The notes: generated by a model not told the origin, from the sequence alone. Shown: positions 8,608-16,424, counted from the stretch's first letter. The stretch is DNA of 64,000 nucleotides from JBBTTE01 sp038064395 (GCA_038064395.1 JBBTTE010000001.1:5205-69204), one strand, 5' to 3'. Numbers and translations are program-made.

Positions 8608-9912
8608 CTAGTGGGTGAAATCCATGATGCGCTTGTTGAGCCAGCGTACACATATCAGTATGGCGCCTGCGAGGATAACGCCGACGATCACCTTGCCAAC
8701 GAAGGTGCTTGTCAGACGTCCCCAAAGAGTCGGTCCATTACCAGGTAGCGCAGCTGGAGACGATGCGCTAGTTGTTGTGCTTACGGGAGCTGAAGCTTCG
8801 GTATTGCTCGAGGGGTCGGGGCTGATCTGTTCGCCGACCACAACCAGACGATGCAGGCTGGTGCCAGGTGGATCACAAGTAATTAGTGTGGCGGTAGCTT
8901 TGTGGCCTGGCACTGGACCTAAGACACCGACATTACTTGGTTCTACTACGGTCTTGGAGATGACCTTATAGACGTAAACCTTGCTGTCCCGCGTGAGATA
9001 GAAGGTGTCGCCTTCAACTAAGGTGTGAAGCAACACAAACGCAAACTTATACTTGCCCTTGTTGAAGATATTGTTACTGCTGTGGCCAAAGAGCGCGGTA
9101 TTACCGTTCTCACCTGGTTTGACGGTGGTTGGATAGTGAACCACTCCATCTTCAAGAGCGTTCTCTATGGTAGCCTCGTCCGTGGTTGTTTGATCGTAAT
9201 TGACCGGGATTTCTACGTTGATTTTGGGAATTATGACCTCAGGATTGGCAGTCGGAGCTACGCTATCAGTGCCAACTATTAGCGGTGTCGTCGCAGCTAC
9301 ACGGCTTGGCTGGATGAAAGGCGTAATAATGACCTCATTGAAGAAGCCGAACAGGAATATCACTAACACAATGAAGCCCATGCCAAGGCCAAATAACAGA
9401 GATTGTATGTGATGCTTAGCTTCTAGCTTGCCTCCAGCCGTGACGCTGTGGCGTATGGCCTTCTGGACGTCCTTGGTGCTCCGTGCGTCGCGCAGCTTAC
9501 GAGGTTTGGCAGCCTGTTGCTTGTGCTTGGCAAGCGTTTGGGCCGGTGCGGGTTGAGTGGCCTGGGCATGCCCCGTTACTGAAGATTGACTAGCGTAGAA
9601 TTCTTGCCAAACTTGGTGCTGTTCTTTGGGCGGTAAGCTTTGATAATAATTGTGCCATGCTGTTTGAATAACAGCCAGACTTCGGCCAGAGGTGCCGAGT
9701 TCGTACATGAATTGTTGGTGCTTACTGCGCTTACCAACTGCCTCGGATTCTGCCAGCTCTTTGTTAGCATCAGGCTCAGTTCCGTATATTTCAGCAACTT
9801 TACCCCTTATCATGTCGGCTGCTGAGGGTGCACCTAAACCGTTCGCCATAGCGTCATTAAAGTTGTGAGGTTGAGTTTTGTCAGTTGGTTCTTGTGGAGT
9901 GTTTGTGGCCAT
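8608..9912 (-). CDS. Sortase with long N-terminal cytosolic region and C-terminal membrane helix
   Basis: A 434-residue transpeptidase-like protein that would join or anchor surface proteins. Residues 1-165 are polar and probably disordered. A membrane helix lies at ~172-193. The sortase beta-barrel (~210-362) has His277 (ALFGHSS), Cys346 (TLITCDPPG) and Arg355 (LHRLVVVG), the full catalytic set. A Ser/Thr/Ala linker leads to a second membrane helix near 404-425 and a basic tail. Both ends are therefore in the membrane, which is unusual for sortases with a single anchor. No sortase substrate with an LPXTG-type motif was noticed in the window. It ends 2 bp from the PEGA gene. Confidence 0.93.
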   Translation of the reverse strand: MATNTPQEPTDKTQPHNFNDAMANGLGAPSAADMIRGKVAEIYGTEPDANKELAESEAVGKRSKHQQFMYELGTSGRSLAVIQTAWHNYYQSLPPKEQHQVWQEFYASQSSVTGHAQATQPAPAQTLAKHKQQAAKPRKLRDARSTKDVQKAIRHSVTAGGKLEAKHHIQSLLFGLGMGFIVLVIFLFGFFNEVIITPFIQPSRVAATTPLIVGTDSVAPTANPEVIIPKINVEIPVNYDQTTTDEATIENALEDGVVHYPTTVKPGENGNTALFGHSSNNIFNKGKYKFAFVLLHTLVEGDTFYLTRDSKVYVYKVISKTVVEPSNVGVLGPVPGHKATATLITCDPPGTSLHRLVVVGEQISPDPSSNTEASAPVSTTTSASSPAALPGNGPTLWGRLTSTFVGKVIVGVILAGAILICVRWLNKRIMDFTH

Positions 9913-9994
9913 AGCGTTGCAGTGGACTAAACTAGCCCTTCATACTCAAGTATAGTACAATTACCCCTTGTAGCCTACATCGATGAGCACTCAA

Positions 9995-10079
9995 GGGCGA
10001 GTGGCGGAACTGGTATACGCGCACGACTCAAAATCGTGTTCCTTACGGAGTGAGGGTTCGATTCCCTCCTCGCCCACCA
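9995..10079 (+). tRNA. tRNA-Leu (anticodon CAA)
   Basis: Acceptor GGGCGAG pairs with CTCGCCC, followed by discriminator A and an encoded CCA. The anticodon stem CACGA/TCGTG frames the loop CTCAAAA, giving anticodon CAA. A long variable arm (TTCCTTACGGAGT) and T-arm GGGTTCGATTCCC are present. This is a class II tRNA of 85 nt. Confidence 0.95.
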
Positions 10080-10116
10080 AAACAAAACGTCGCCATTGGC
10101 GGCTTTTTGTTTTGGT
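10076..10116 (+). terminator. Hairpin directly on the 3' end of tRNA-Leu
   Basis: ACCAAAACAAAAC pairs with TTTTTGTTTTGGT around an inner CGCC/GGCG stem. The encoded CCA of the tRNA forms the base of the stem, so processing and termination are physically linked. Confidence 0.75.
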
Positions 10117-10227
10117 TGAGGGAACGAACCCTTGAGCGAGCTTTGCGAGCGGGGTTCGAAGACAAGAAGCACGCGCAGGAGTTTACTCCGAGCATGCGAC
10201 GAAGGCGCATCGAGCCGTAGGCGAGAT
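10117..10227 (+). other. Structured spacer between tRNA-Leu and the copy of its 3' end
   Basis: It contains an inverted repeat GAACCC...GGGTTC (~10128-10159) and a hairpin GGAG-TTTA-CTCC inside the context CGCGCA...GAGCATGC. The spacer downstream of tRNA-Ser has the same order: GAACCC/GGGTTC, then CGCGCA, a different hairpin, GAGCACGC. No ORF here is credible; those seen are tRNA-derived. Confidence 0.6.
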
Positions 10228-10248
10228 ATTCCCTCCTCGCCCACCAAA
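10228..10248 (+). repeat. Second copy of the tRNA-Leu 3' end
   Basis: A 21-nt exact repeat of 10061-10081 (T-arm end, acceptor strand, CCA and two following bases), 167 bp downstream. Locally, GGCGAG just upstream can pair with its CTCGCC. It may be an attachment-site-like duplication or part of a tRNA-linked RNA. Confidence 0.85.
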
Positions 10249-10284
10249 CTAAAGTCACCCGTAAGGGTGTTTTTAGTTTGGTGG
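10241..10284 (+). terminator. Terminator hairpin after the second tRNA-Leu 3' copy
   Basis: CCACCAAACTAAA pairs with TTTAGTTTGGTGG around CACCC/GGGTG. As in the first hairpin, the CCACCA of the tRNA copy is in the stem. It abuts the stop of the convergent NnrD-like gene and can serve both strands. Confidence 0.8.
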
Positions 10285-11070
10285 TTAGAGAAGGCTCGTT
10301 GTAAGAGCCTCAAACGGTTTGGTCGGGTTCTGTAGTAGCCAGACGCTGGCCTGGGCGGCTGATGATATTGGGCTGCGCGATTCGACAACCTGTAGCTTGC
10401 TGGTACTGACTTGGCCGTTCACAGCCACGAAGGTTGTGTCTAAATGCTTAATGATAATGTGCAGCTGACAAGATTTGGTAAACTCATGTAATGCTTCGAT
10501 TAGGTGTAAGAAGTCCATATTGGACGTGAACGCCTTATCGAAGTGAGTGCTTACGGCCAGCTTCTGTAGCTGTTCAAAAGACAGTACCAACAATAATTGT
10601 TGATTTGTTGCGCTGGTCTTGGGCGACTTGATGAAGTAGTCGGCCGCGTCGTCTGTTAGAACCAGGATGCCCTTGTATTTATCAATAAACTTCTCTAGCA
10701 GAATGGCTGTCTCAGAGTTGCGGCCCAGATTGCCTGCTAGTAATGTGCCGTCCGCCCAAGCGCTCATGTCAAGCAGTTCAGCCAAGGCGTTAACGGCGAA
10801 ACTGCCACTTGGTGTACTCGGGGCATATTCACCGACAGCGAAGACACGGCCGACGGTTTTCTGCAGACTGTCGGGAAGAAGAACGCGAGCAGTGCCGATA
10901 CCGGCGCTAGTGGCGGCTTGATAAGCCTCGGCTGCCGCCGAAAACCCGTGAGCATTGCCGCCGACAATCAGTAGCTTGCCAGCGTGGCGCTTGTTCTCAG
11001 GGCGACTCCATAACAAGTCTGGAAACAGTGGCTTGTCAGGCATCTGTTTGTGCCAAAATGTATGATCCAT
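10285..11070 (-). CDS. NnrD-like (NAD(P)H-hydrate dehydratase/ribokinase-fold) protein lacking GTGD
   Basis: A 261-residue protein. RPENKRHAGKLLIVGGN and AYQAATSAGIGTARVLLP correspond to the start of the NnrD (YjeF C-terminal) domain, which repairs hydrated NAD(P)H. The family's catalytic GTGD(x)LAG motif is not found; the equivalent C-terminal part reads ISSAAQASVWLLQ. It is therefore either a degenerate or a repurposed homologue. The upstream ATG at 11070 is preferred over 11043 because a GGAG lies 6 nt before it, although this makes a 35-bp overlap with the HAD gene. It is third in the xth-HAD-NnrD-like operon. Confidence 0.7.
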   Translation of the reverse strand: MDHTFWHKQMPDKPLFPDLLWSRPENKRHAGKLLIVGGNAHGFSAAAEAYQAATSAGIGTARVLLPDSLQKTVGRVFAVGEYAPSTPSGSFAVNALAELLDMSAWADGTLLAGNLGRNSETAILLEKFIDKYKGILVLTDDAADYFIKSPKTSATNQQLLLVLSFEQLQKLAVSTHFDKAFTSNMDFLHLIEALHEFTKSCQLHIIIKHLDTTFVAVNGQVSTSKLQVVESRSPISSAAQASVWLLQNPTKPFEALTTSLL

Positions 11071-11764
11071 CTTGAGACTCCAGTCTGTAAATCATGTTCT
11101 TGCGTTCGACCACAACCGGCCAGCCATTCGCCTTAGCGTGCTCATAGAGTGCTTGAGTTGGATTGAAAGCAATTGGCTTCTCAACTGCTGACAACATTGG
11201 GATGTCGCCTTCACTGTCACCGACGGCCACACTGCCCTTCCAGGTTGCGCCATGTTTGGCTACTAGCCGCTTGAGATATTCGGGCTTGCGCTCGCTCTTG
11301 AGGATCGTGCTCTTACCAGTGAAGACGCCATCCTTCGTTTCATAACGTGAGCCACCATAGCCGTCAAAGCCATAGTATTCGGCCACTAGCTTAACAACTT
11401 GTTCTTGTGATGCCGAGATGGCGAATAACAGGTAATTCTTGGACTTGAGTTGGGCAATTAGGTCGCGTGTGTATCGATATACTTGGTCCTTATATTCGCT
11501 TATAACTTTGCGGCAGGCCTGCTCTAAGTCGTCGACACTTATAGTCTTGAGTGCGATATCGAACGCAGCAATAAGAGTTAGTTCGTAGTCTTCGAACGAC
11601 TTATCGTGGGCTCGCTGCTTCCATACCATACGGGCTTCTCTGACCTTCTGATACTGCTTGTCGTCGAACTTGCCTTGACGAGCTAGTTCGTCTCCTAGGG
11701 CGTGGTACAGTTGCCACCGAATGATCGTGCCATCTATATCGAAGGCTGCAAAGGGTTGGCTCAT
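11036..11764 (-). CDS. HAD-superfamily (subclass IB, SerB-like) phosphatase
   Basis: A 242-residue enzyme. Motif I is FDIDGTI near the N-terminus, motif II FAISAS, motif III includes Lys in SERKPEYL, and motif IV is VGDSEGDIPML. This pattern is typical of HAD-IB hydrolases related to phosphoserine phosphatase. The substrate is unknown. Its ATG overlaps the exonuclease III stop by 4 nt (ATGA) and its 3' end overlaps the NnrD-like gene, so the three form one operon. Confidence 0.88.
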   Translation of the reverse strand: MSQPFAAFDIDGTIIRWQLYHALGDELARQGKFDDKQYQKVREARMVWKQRAHDKSFEDYELTLIAAFDIALKTISVDDLEQACRKVISEYKDQVYRYTRDLIAQLKSKNYLLFAISASQEQVVKLVAEYYGFDGYGGSRYETKDGVFTGKSTILKSERKPEYLKRLVAKHGATWKGSVAVGDSEGDIPMLSAVEKPIAFNPTQALYEHAKANGWPVVVERKNMIYRLESQDGSYILAQTDA

Positions 11765-12561
11765 ATATCAAGTGTAACAGATATGGGACAGTGGTCAGAG
11801 CCGAGTATTTGTGGGTGGATGTCGGCGGCCTTGACCTTGCTCTTGATACTCTCTGACACCAAGAAGTAATCGATGCGCCAACCGACGTTGCGTTCACGAG
11901 ACTTGGCGAAATGGCTCCACCACGTGTAGAAGCCGTTACCCTGCTTGAATATACGGAATGTATCAACAAAGCCAGCATCTAAGAAAGCCTGGAAACCACT
12001 GCGCTCTTCCTCGGTGAAGCCCTTCTTGCCCTTGTTGGGCTTGGGGTTGGCCAGATCGTCTTCAGTGTGAGCAACGTTAAGATCGCCGCAGAAGACCACG
12101 GGCTTGCTCTTCTCGAGCTGCTTACAATAAGCCAAGAAAGCTGGATCCCATTGCTTGTGCCTTAGTGGTATGCGGCTCAAGTCTTCCTTGGCGTTGGGGG
12201 TGTAGACGGTTACGACCCAGAACTTGTCGAACTCCGCCGCTATTACTCTGCCCTCTTGGTTAGGATTGCCGTAAGTGTCGCCAGTTACGTTGAACTTGTC
12301 GACAATATCTTTCGGGAAGCCATTAATGACTTGTAGGGGTGGGGTTTTGCTCAGTAAGGCGGTACCTGAGTAACCGGGCTTTTCCGCTGAATACCAGAAG
12401 ACATCGTAGCCATCCAGGGCTACTTCAATCTGTTCGGGCTTTGCCTTTATCTCTTGAAGACAGAGAATATCGGGCTTCTGCTCGTCAAGAAAAGGCTGCC
12501 ACAAACCCTTGTTGTTGACTGCCCTGATCCCGTTAACATTCCACGAATAAAGTTTAATCAC
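11761..12561 (-). CDS. xth: Exonuclease III (AP endonuclease)
   Basis: A 266-residue enzyme that incises DNA at abasic sites and trims 3' ends. KLYSWNVNGIRA and LCLQEIKA carry the Asn and metal-binding Glu, and FCGDLNVAH and LGSDHCPI carry the remaining metal and catalytic residues (Asp/Asn, Asp-His). The start codon is GTG, with a TATACT -10 box 8 nt upstream. It heads a three-gene minus-strand operon and is divergent from pyrH. Confidence 0.96.
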   Translation of the reverse strand: MIKLYSWNVNGIRAVNNKGLWQPFLDEQKPDILCLQEIKAKPEQIEVALDGYDVFWYSAEKPGYSGTALLSKTPPLQVINGFPKDIVDKFNVTGDTYGNPNQEGRVIAAEFDKFWVVTVYTPNAKEDLSRIPLRHKQWDPAFLAYCKQLEKSKPVVFCGDLNVAHTEDDLANPKPNKGKKGFTEEERSGFQAFLDAGFVDTFRIFKQGNGFYTWWSHFAKSRERNVGWRIDYFLVSESIKSKVKAADIHPQILGSDHCPISVTLDI

Positions 12562-12569
12562 TAGCTTAA

Positions 12570-12575
12570 AGTATA
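12570..12575 (-). promoter_or_regulatory. -10 box TATACT 8 nt before xth GTG
   Basis: A five-of-six match to TATAAT at leaderless spacing on the minus strand, in the 51-bp gap shared with pyrH. Confidence 0.45.
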
Positions 12576-12583
12576 GCTTTGGT

Positions 12584-12608
12584 GGTCACAATTTGCTAGA
12601 CTGTGACC
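12584..12608 (+). promoter_or_regulatory. Palindromic candidate operator overlapping the pyrH -10 region
   Basis: GGTCACA and TGTGACC form a perfect 7-bp inverted repeat with an 11-nt spacer that contains TAGACT, the likely -10 of pyrH. It ends 4 nt before the pyrH ATG. A DNA operator is more likely than an RNA element because the transcript would be almost leaderless. Confidence 0.5.
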
Positions 12609-12612
12609 TTAG

Positions 12613-13320
12613 ATGGCATACAAAAGAATTCTCCTGAAGCTCTCCGGTGAGCAATTAGCTGGCAAATACGAGTTTGGTGTTGACCCTGAGATCGCCTCCT
12701 TCCTAGCTGGCGAAGTTAAGAAACTGATGGATGACGACATTCAAGTAGTAATGATAGTTGGTGGCGGCAATATGGTGCGTGGCGCTGAGATCGCTGGACA
12801 TGGCATTCGTCGTGTCACGGGCGACCAGATGGGCATGCTGAGCGGTCTTATGAACTGTATGGCACTGACTGACATCTTCGAGGCTAATAACGTGCCTACT
12901 CGCTGTTTGAGCAACCTGTTCGCTCAACAGGTCGCCGAATCTTATTCTTATCGTCTTGCCGAGAAGCATTTGCAGAACAAGCGTGTCGTAATTGTGGCCG
13001 GTGGTACGGCTCGTCCATATGTTACACACGATACCGCCGGAGTTAGCTTCGCCCTAGAACTAGACTGCGAAATCGTACTTAAGGCCACCAAGTTTGATGG
13101 TGTTTATGACAAAGACCCTGCTAAGTTTGATGACGCTGTCAAACTTGATCACGTCAGCTTCCAGCAAGCTGTTGAAGACAACGAAATCCAAGTTATGGAT
13201 AAGGCTGCACTCGGTCTGGCCATGGAACAGAACAAGCCAATTGCTGTCTTCGATGTCATGAAGCCTGACAATCTATCCAAGCTTGTGGCTGGCGAATCCG
13301 TTGGCACTCTTATTAGCTAA
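12613..13320 (+). CDS. pyrH: UMP kinase
   Basis: A 235-residue amino-acid-kinase-fold enzyme that phosphorylates UMP to UDP. RILLKLSGEQLAG is the N-terminal ATP-binding segment. VVMIVGGGNMVRGAEI, GDQMGMLSGLMNCMAL and VIVAGGTARPYVTHDTA are conserved PyrH segments, and KATKFDGVYDKDP and IQVMDKAALGLA complete the fold. A palindrome lies immediately upstream. Its TAA overlaps the TAG of the convergent Clp-like gene by two bases. Confidence 0.97.
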   Translation: MAYKRILLKLSGEQLAGKYEFGVDPEIASFLAGEVKKLMDDDIQVVMIVGGGNMVRGAEIAGHGIRRVTGDQMGMLSGLMNCMALTDIFEANNVPTRCLSNLFAQQVAESYSYRLAEKHLQNKRVVIVAGGTARPYVTHDTAGVSFALELDCEIVLKATKFDGVYDKDPAKFDDAVKLDHVSFQQAVEDNEIQVMDKAALGLAMEQNKPIAVFDVMKPDNLSKLVAGESVGTLIS

Positions 13321-15680
13321 AGCTCTAGATCGCCAACATCTAGTTGGACTTGATCGCCTGGATTGGTTTCGCCCTTCAAGATTCTTTGGGCAACAGTGTT
13401 CTCAACCGCCTTCTGGAGTGTTCGTCGCATTGGTCTAGCGCCGAGACGTGGATCATAGCCAGTCTCTACAATCTTTTCGATTGCTGCTGGCGTTAGTTGA
13501 ACTGTAATGTTCTGGTTGCTTAGAGTTTGGTTGATCTCGTTCATCATTAGGCCTACGACTTGAGATAGCTCAGACTGATCTAGCGGGCGGAATAATACGG
13601 TTTCGTCGAAACGGTTCAGTAGTTCGGGCTTGAACTGGCCGCTGCTGATAAGTTCGTCAGTTAGTTCGCTCTGGAAGGTTTCGACTGCTTCGCCTTTTTG
13701 CACCCGCTCACGGATGGTTTGGGCGCCAGCGTTGGAGGTACAAATAATCACGCAGTCCTTGAATGAGACTACCCTGCCCGAGTTGTCGGTCAGTTGACCT
13801 TCATCTAAGAGCTGGAGCAGCAGGTTGAGAATGTTGGGATGAGCCTTTTCGATTTCGTCTAGCAAGACTACGCTGAAGGGCTGTTGTCTGACGGCCATAA
13901 TCAGACTCATGGTGTCGGATTGTCCATCTGACAATAGTCTCTTAACGTCTTCTGGCTGTTGATACTCGCTCATATCTAGTCGTAACATGTTGGACTCAGC
14001 ACCAAAGTACGTGGCGGCGATAGCCTTAGCGAGCTCGGTTTTACCAACACCAGTCGGGCCTAGGAACAAGAAGCTGCCGATTGGTCGCCTTGGGTTAGCA
14101 ACGCCAGCACGAGCACGTCTCAGGGCGTTGGCGACAACACTGACGGCTGAGGCTTGGTTGATCATGCGTTCGTGGATCTTAGCCTCCAGATTGAGCAGCT
14201 CATTAACTTCGGCTGGTGCAGCGGCGCTGACTTTGACGCCATGCGTTTGTTCTATGGCCTTCTGAACGCTCTTGTCAGTCACGGCTGAGTTCTCGGCGTA
14301 GGTCACGGCTTGCTCGAGTAGCTTGATAGCTTTACCCGGGTAGGCCTCATCTTGTTCGTAACGGCCACTTAGTCTGTAGGCTTCGTGCAGCGATTCGTAA
14401 GTTACTAGCAGGCCGTGACGGTTCTCTAGACTCAAAGCTTTGTCCTCGAGGACGCGCATTACGCCATCCTCAGGCAGTTCTTGTAAGACTACGGGCGTTA
14501 ATAGGCTTGCCAACGCCTGATTGCTAGCCTTGAGTCGCTGGAAGTCGCTAGACGACATAGCTAGAATCATCTGAACTGAATTGGCCTGAATGATTGACAG
14601 TAGAATCTGGGTGCCGTCGAATGATCCTGGTGCGCCACCGAAGAACATCTGGGCGTCATCGAAGAACAATACTATGTGACCTGCGTGAGAGGCTTCGCTA
14701 GATAGACTAAGCATAATTTGCTCTAAGTCACCCTGTTTTCTAGCATTGGCTGTTATGTCGGTGGCATTCAGGGCTATTACTTGGTGATAGGACAGGTTGC
14801 GCGATGCATTCCCTTCTATAAGGCGTTGGGCAAAAGCATGAACACTAGTCGTCTTACCTATACCATCCGGTCCAATAAGGGCTACGGCGCCAGTTCCGTT
14901 GGCAAATGCCGAGACCATTGATTCGACACCTGCTGACCCAGACAGCGCGTCGAAATGGGCGTTATATCGTTCTATCTCGAGACTCAAGTTGTGACCAAAT
15001 CGGTTGAGTAATGGCGTGAATCCGAAGGCCCAATCGCGGCCAATGCCACCGTTGCTACGCTTGGCCTTGGTCGACTCCACTACATTACGACCCAACCAGT
15101 AAGCGATTGAGCTAACGTCATCGGGCTGGATCTTGAGCTGTACAAGATGTTGCTTGACCTGCGGGGAGGTCAAAAGCAACCCCGCCACTACGAAGCCGAG
15201 TTCAATAGTTTGGCATTCACTCTGATCGGCTATGAGTGTGGCCACATTTAAGGCTTGCTCAAGATCGGTTGACTCGGTGCTTAAGTCGGCGATGATAACT
15301 TCTTCGGATAGTAATAGATGGTGTGTAATGAATCTGGCTTGCCAGTGTCCGTTAATTGCTTGCCAGATGCCTTGAGGATTCTGAGGAGTTTGAGCTGTGA
15401 TGCGCGATAAGATGTCAACTGACATGCGACCATTCAGATCGTTGCTAGTTGGTGGCACCACAGAAAGCTGGCGTTTCCACCAGACTGTTGGCATGTAGCA
15501 AAGGATCGCTGGCGACAACAATAATAGTGCGTAGCTAATGTCGCTAATGACACCAAGAGCTATCGCCGCAACAACAAACAAGCCTGCGCCAACTTGAAGA
15601 GCGCGGTAGGCGCTAGGGTTGATCAATTTACCTAGTCTAGCCTCGGTAGCTCTAGGGCTATGAACATCGATAAGGCTCAT
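13317..15680 (-). CDS. Clp-type AAA+ ATPase anchored by N-terminal membrane helices
   Basis: A protein of ~787 residues with two AAA+ modules like ClpA/ClpC. Walker A1 is GPDGIGKTTS with Walker B IVLFFDDAQMFF, and Walker A2 is GPTGVGKTELAKAIA with Walker B VLLDEIEKAHP. The C-terminal D2-small domain is present (GYDPRLGARPMRR). Instead of the usual Clp N-domain it has two hydrophobic helices near residues 25-65 (VGAGLFVVAAIALGVI). I chose the ATG at 15680, which overlaps the upstream membrane gene stop as ATGA, rather than the upstream ATG at 15734. A membrane-bound unfoldase is inferred; no ClpP is in the window. Confidence 0.88.
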   Translation of the reverse strand: MSLIDVHSPRATEARLGKLINPSAYRALQVGAGLFVVAAIALGVISDISYALLLLSPAILCYMPTVWWKRQLSVVPPTSNDLNGRMSVDILSRITAQTPQNPQGIWQAINGHWQARFITHHLLLSEEVIIADLSTESTDLEQALNVATLIADQSECQTIELGFVVAGLLLTSPQVKQHLVQLKIQPDDVSSIAYWLGRNVVESTKAKRSNGGIGRDWAFGFTPLLNRFGHNLSLEIERYNAHFDALSGSAGVESMVSAFANGTGAVALIGPDGIGKTTSVHAFAQRLIEGNASRNLSYHQVIALNATDITANARKQGDLEQIMLSLSSEASHAGHIVLFFDDAQMFFGGAPGSFDGTQILLSIIQANSVQMILAMSSSDFQRLKASNQALASLLTPVVLQELPEDGVMRVLEDKALSLENRHGLLVTYESLHEAYRLSGRYEQDEAYPGKAIKLLEQAVTYAENSAVTDKSVQKAIEQTHGVKVSAAAPAEVNELLNLEAKIHERMINQASAVSVVANALRRARAGVANPRRPIGSFLFLGPTGVGKTELAKAIAATYFGAESNMLRLDMSEYQQPEDVKRLLSDGQSDTMSLIMAVRQQPFSVVLLDEIEKAHPNILNLLLQLLDEGQLTDNSGRVVSFKDCVIICTSNAGAQTIRERVQKGEAVETFQSELTDELISSGQFKPELLNRFDETVLFRPLDQSELSQVVGLMMNEINQTLSNQNITVQLTPAAIEKIVETGYDPRLGARPMRRTLQKAVENTVAQRILKGETNPGDQVQLDVGDLEL

Positions 15681-16039
15681 ATGACTAGCCCTGCAATTAT
15701 TAAGGCAGGCACAGCAATCGGTAAGAGTGGCCATAGTATAAGTTCAATCATTGATAGCACAGCTGTCAAAGACACTATGAGCAAAGCCGCAAACAACACA
15801 GTCATGCGAACCACGAAGCCGATGATGCGGCTTAGTACATTATCGCCCCAAGCACGGAAGCGTTCATCAATACTTGCCCCTGGGTAGCTAATGATACGTC
15901 GCCATGGCTCGAACAAAGTTGATAATAATTGGCCGACAGAAAAACTGTTAACGATTGATGTTAGGCGGGGCTTGAAGTTGCTGGCTGCTTGTTTCCAGCC
16001 ACGGCCGTACCACCAAGAGAAAAATTCGAACGCGAGCAT
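15677..16039 (-). CDS. Small membrane protein coupled to the Clp-like ATPase
   Basis: About 120 residues. The N-terminal part is amphipathic (FEFFSWWYGRGWKQAASNF). FEPWRRIISYPGASIDERFRAW forms a conserved-looking polar segment, and two hydrophobic helices follow (~75-120; FVVRMTVLFAALLIVSL, LILWPLLPIAVPALIIAGL). The start at 16039 is preferred because TACAAT ends 7 nt before it. It overlaps the ATPase start by 4 nt, so the two are probably made together and may form a membrane complex. I cannot name the family. Confidence 0.78.
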   Translation of the reverse strand: MLAFEFFSWWYGRGWKQAASNFKPRLTSIVNSFSVGQLLSTLFEPWRRIISYPGASIDERFRAWGDNVLSRIIGFVVRMTVLFAALLIVSLTAVLSMIELILWPLLPIAVPALIIAGLVI

Positions 16040-16046
16040 AAGCATA

Positions 16047-16052
16047 ATTGTA
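16047..16052 (-). promoter_or_regulatory. -10 box TACAAT before the small membrane protein
   Basis: Five of six match to TATAAT, ending 7 nt before the ATG at 16039. It would drive a leaderless transcript of the membrane protein and the ATPase. Confidence 0.45.
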
Positions 16053-16074
16053 ACATCTTACGGCCAGATTGGCA

Positions 16075-16092
16075 TGGCGGAGGGAGAGGGAT
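16075..16092 (-). repeat. Second copy of the tRNA-Ser 3' end
   Basis: An 18-nt exact repeat of 16226-16243 (CCA end, discriminator, acceptor strand and T-arm start), 151 bp downstream of the first in tRNA orientation. The spacer between has the same ordered motifs as the spacer downstream of tRNA-Leu. Confidence 0.85.
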
Positions 16093-16188
16093 AGCGGGCT
16101 ACGCCCTTCTCCGCTCCGGCGTGCTCGATGCAAGCATCTGCGCGCGTCCTCGCTGTGCCGAACCCTTAAGGGTTCGCATCCCTCTCAA
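16093..16188 (-). other. Structured spacer downstream of tRNA-Ser
   Basis: In tRNA orientation it contains GAACCC-TTAA-GGGTTC, a perfect hairpin, then CGCGCA followed by GATGC-TT-GCATC and GAGCACGC, then GGGC-GTA-GCCC. The order and flanks match the tRNA-Leu spacer although the hairpin arms differ, which looks like compensatory change. Confidence 0.6.
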
Positions 16189-16227
16189 CAAGATAATGCC
16201 ACCGACTTTGCCGATGGAATTATCTTG
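16189..16227 (-). terminator. Hairpin abutting the tRNA-Ser 3' end
   Basis: CAAGATAAT pairs with ATTATCTTG, with an inner CCA/CGAC to GTCG/TGG stem. It includes the CA of the encoded CCA, as at tRNA-Leu. The U-rich tail is weak, so it may aid processing rather than terminate. Confidence 0.55.
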
Positions 16228-16315
16228 GCGGAGGGAGAGGGATTCGAACCCTCGATAGAGTTGCCCCTATACCACCTTTCCAAGATGGCGCACTAGACCA
16301 CTATGCGACCCCTCC
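16226..16315 (-). tRNA. tRNA-Ser (anticodon GGA)
   Basis: Acceptor GGAGGGG pairs with TCCCTCC (one G-T), with discriminator G and an encoded CCA. The anticodon stem CCATC/GGTGG encloses TTGGAAA, giving anticodon GGA. The long variable arm and GGGTTCGAATCCC T-arm are class II features. Length 90 nt. Confidence 0.95.
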
Positions 16316-16424
16316 GTAACGGGTCTTTGAACTTAGGTAAGTATAGCAAACCACGCATCGTCTTAATAATTACTACAAAACACCTTGCTAAGGTGGTCAA
16401 GACAGGTTTACACTAAGGTCAGGA

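Noticed and set aside
9995..10284. Active integrated element between the tRNA-Leu 3' end and its copy
   Set aside because: Only about 150 bp lie between the copies, too little for a mobile element; at most a remnant.
9975..10388. Protein-coding ORFs across tRNA-Leu and its downstream region (both strands)
   Set aside because: They contain the typical translated-tRNA string (ARRESNPH, GRGGNRTL) and overlap a clear tRNA and hairpins.
15989..16296. ORFs across tRNA-Ser such as the one ending in RRERDSNPR
   Set aside because: Artefacts of reading tRNA-Ser and its duplicated 3' end.
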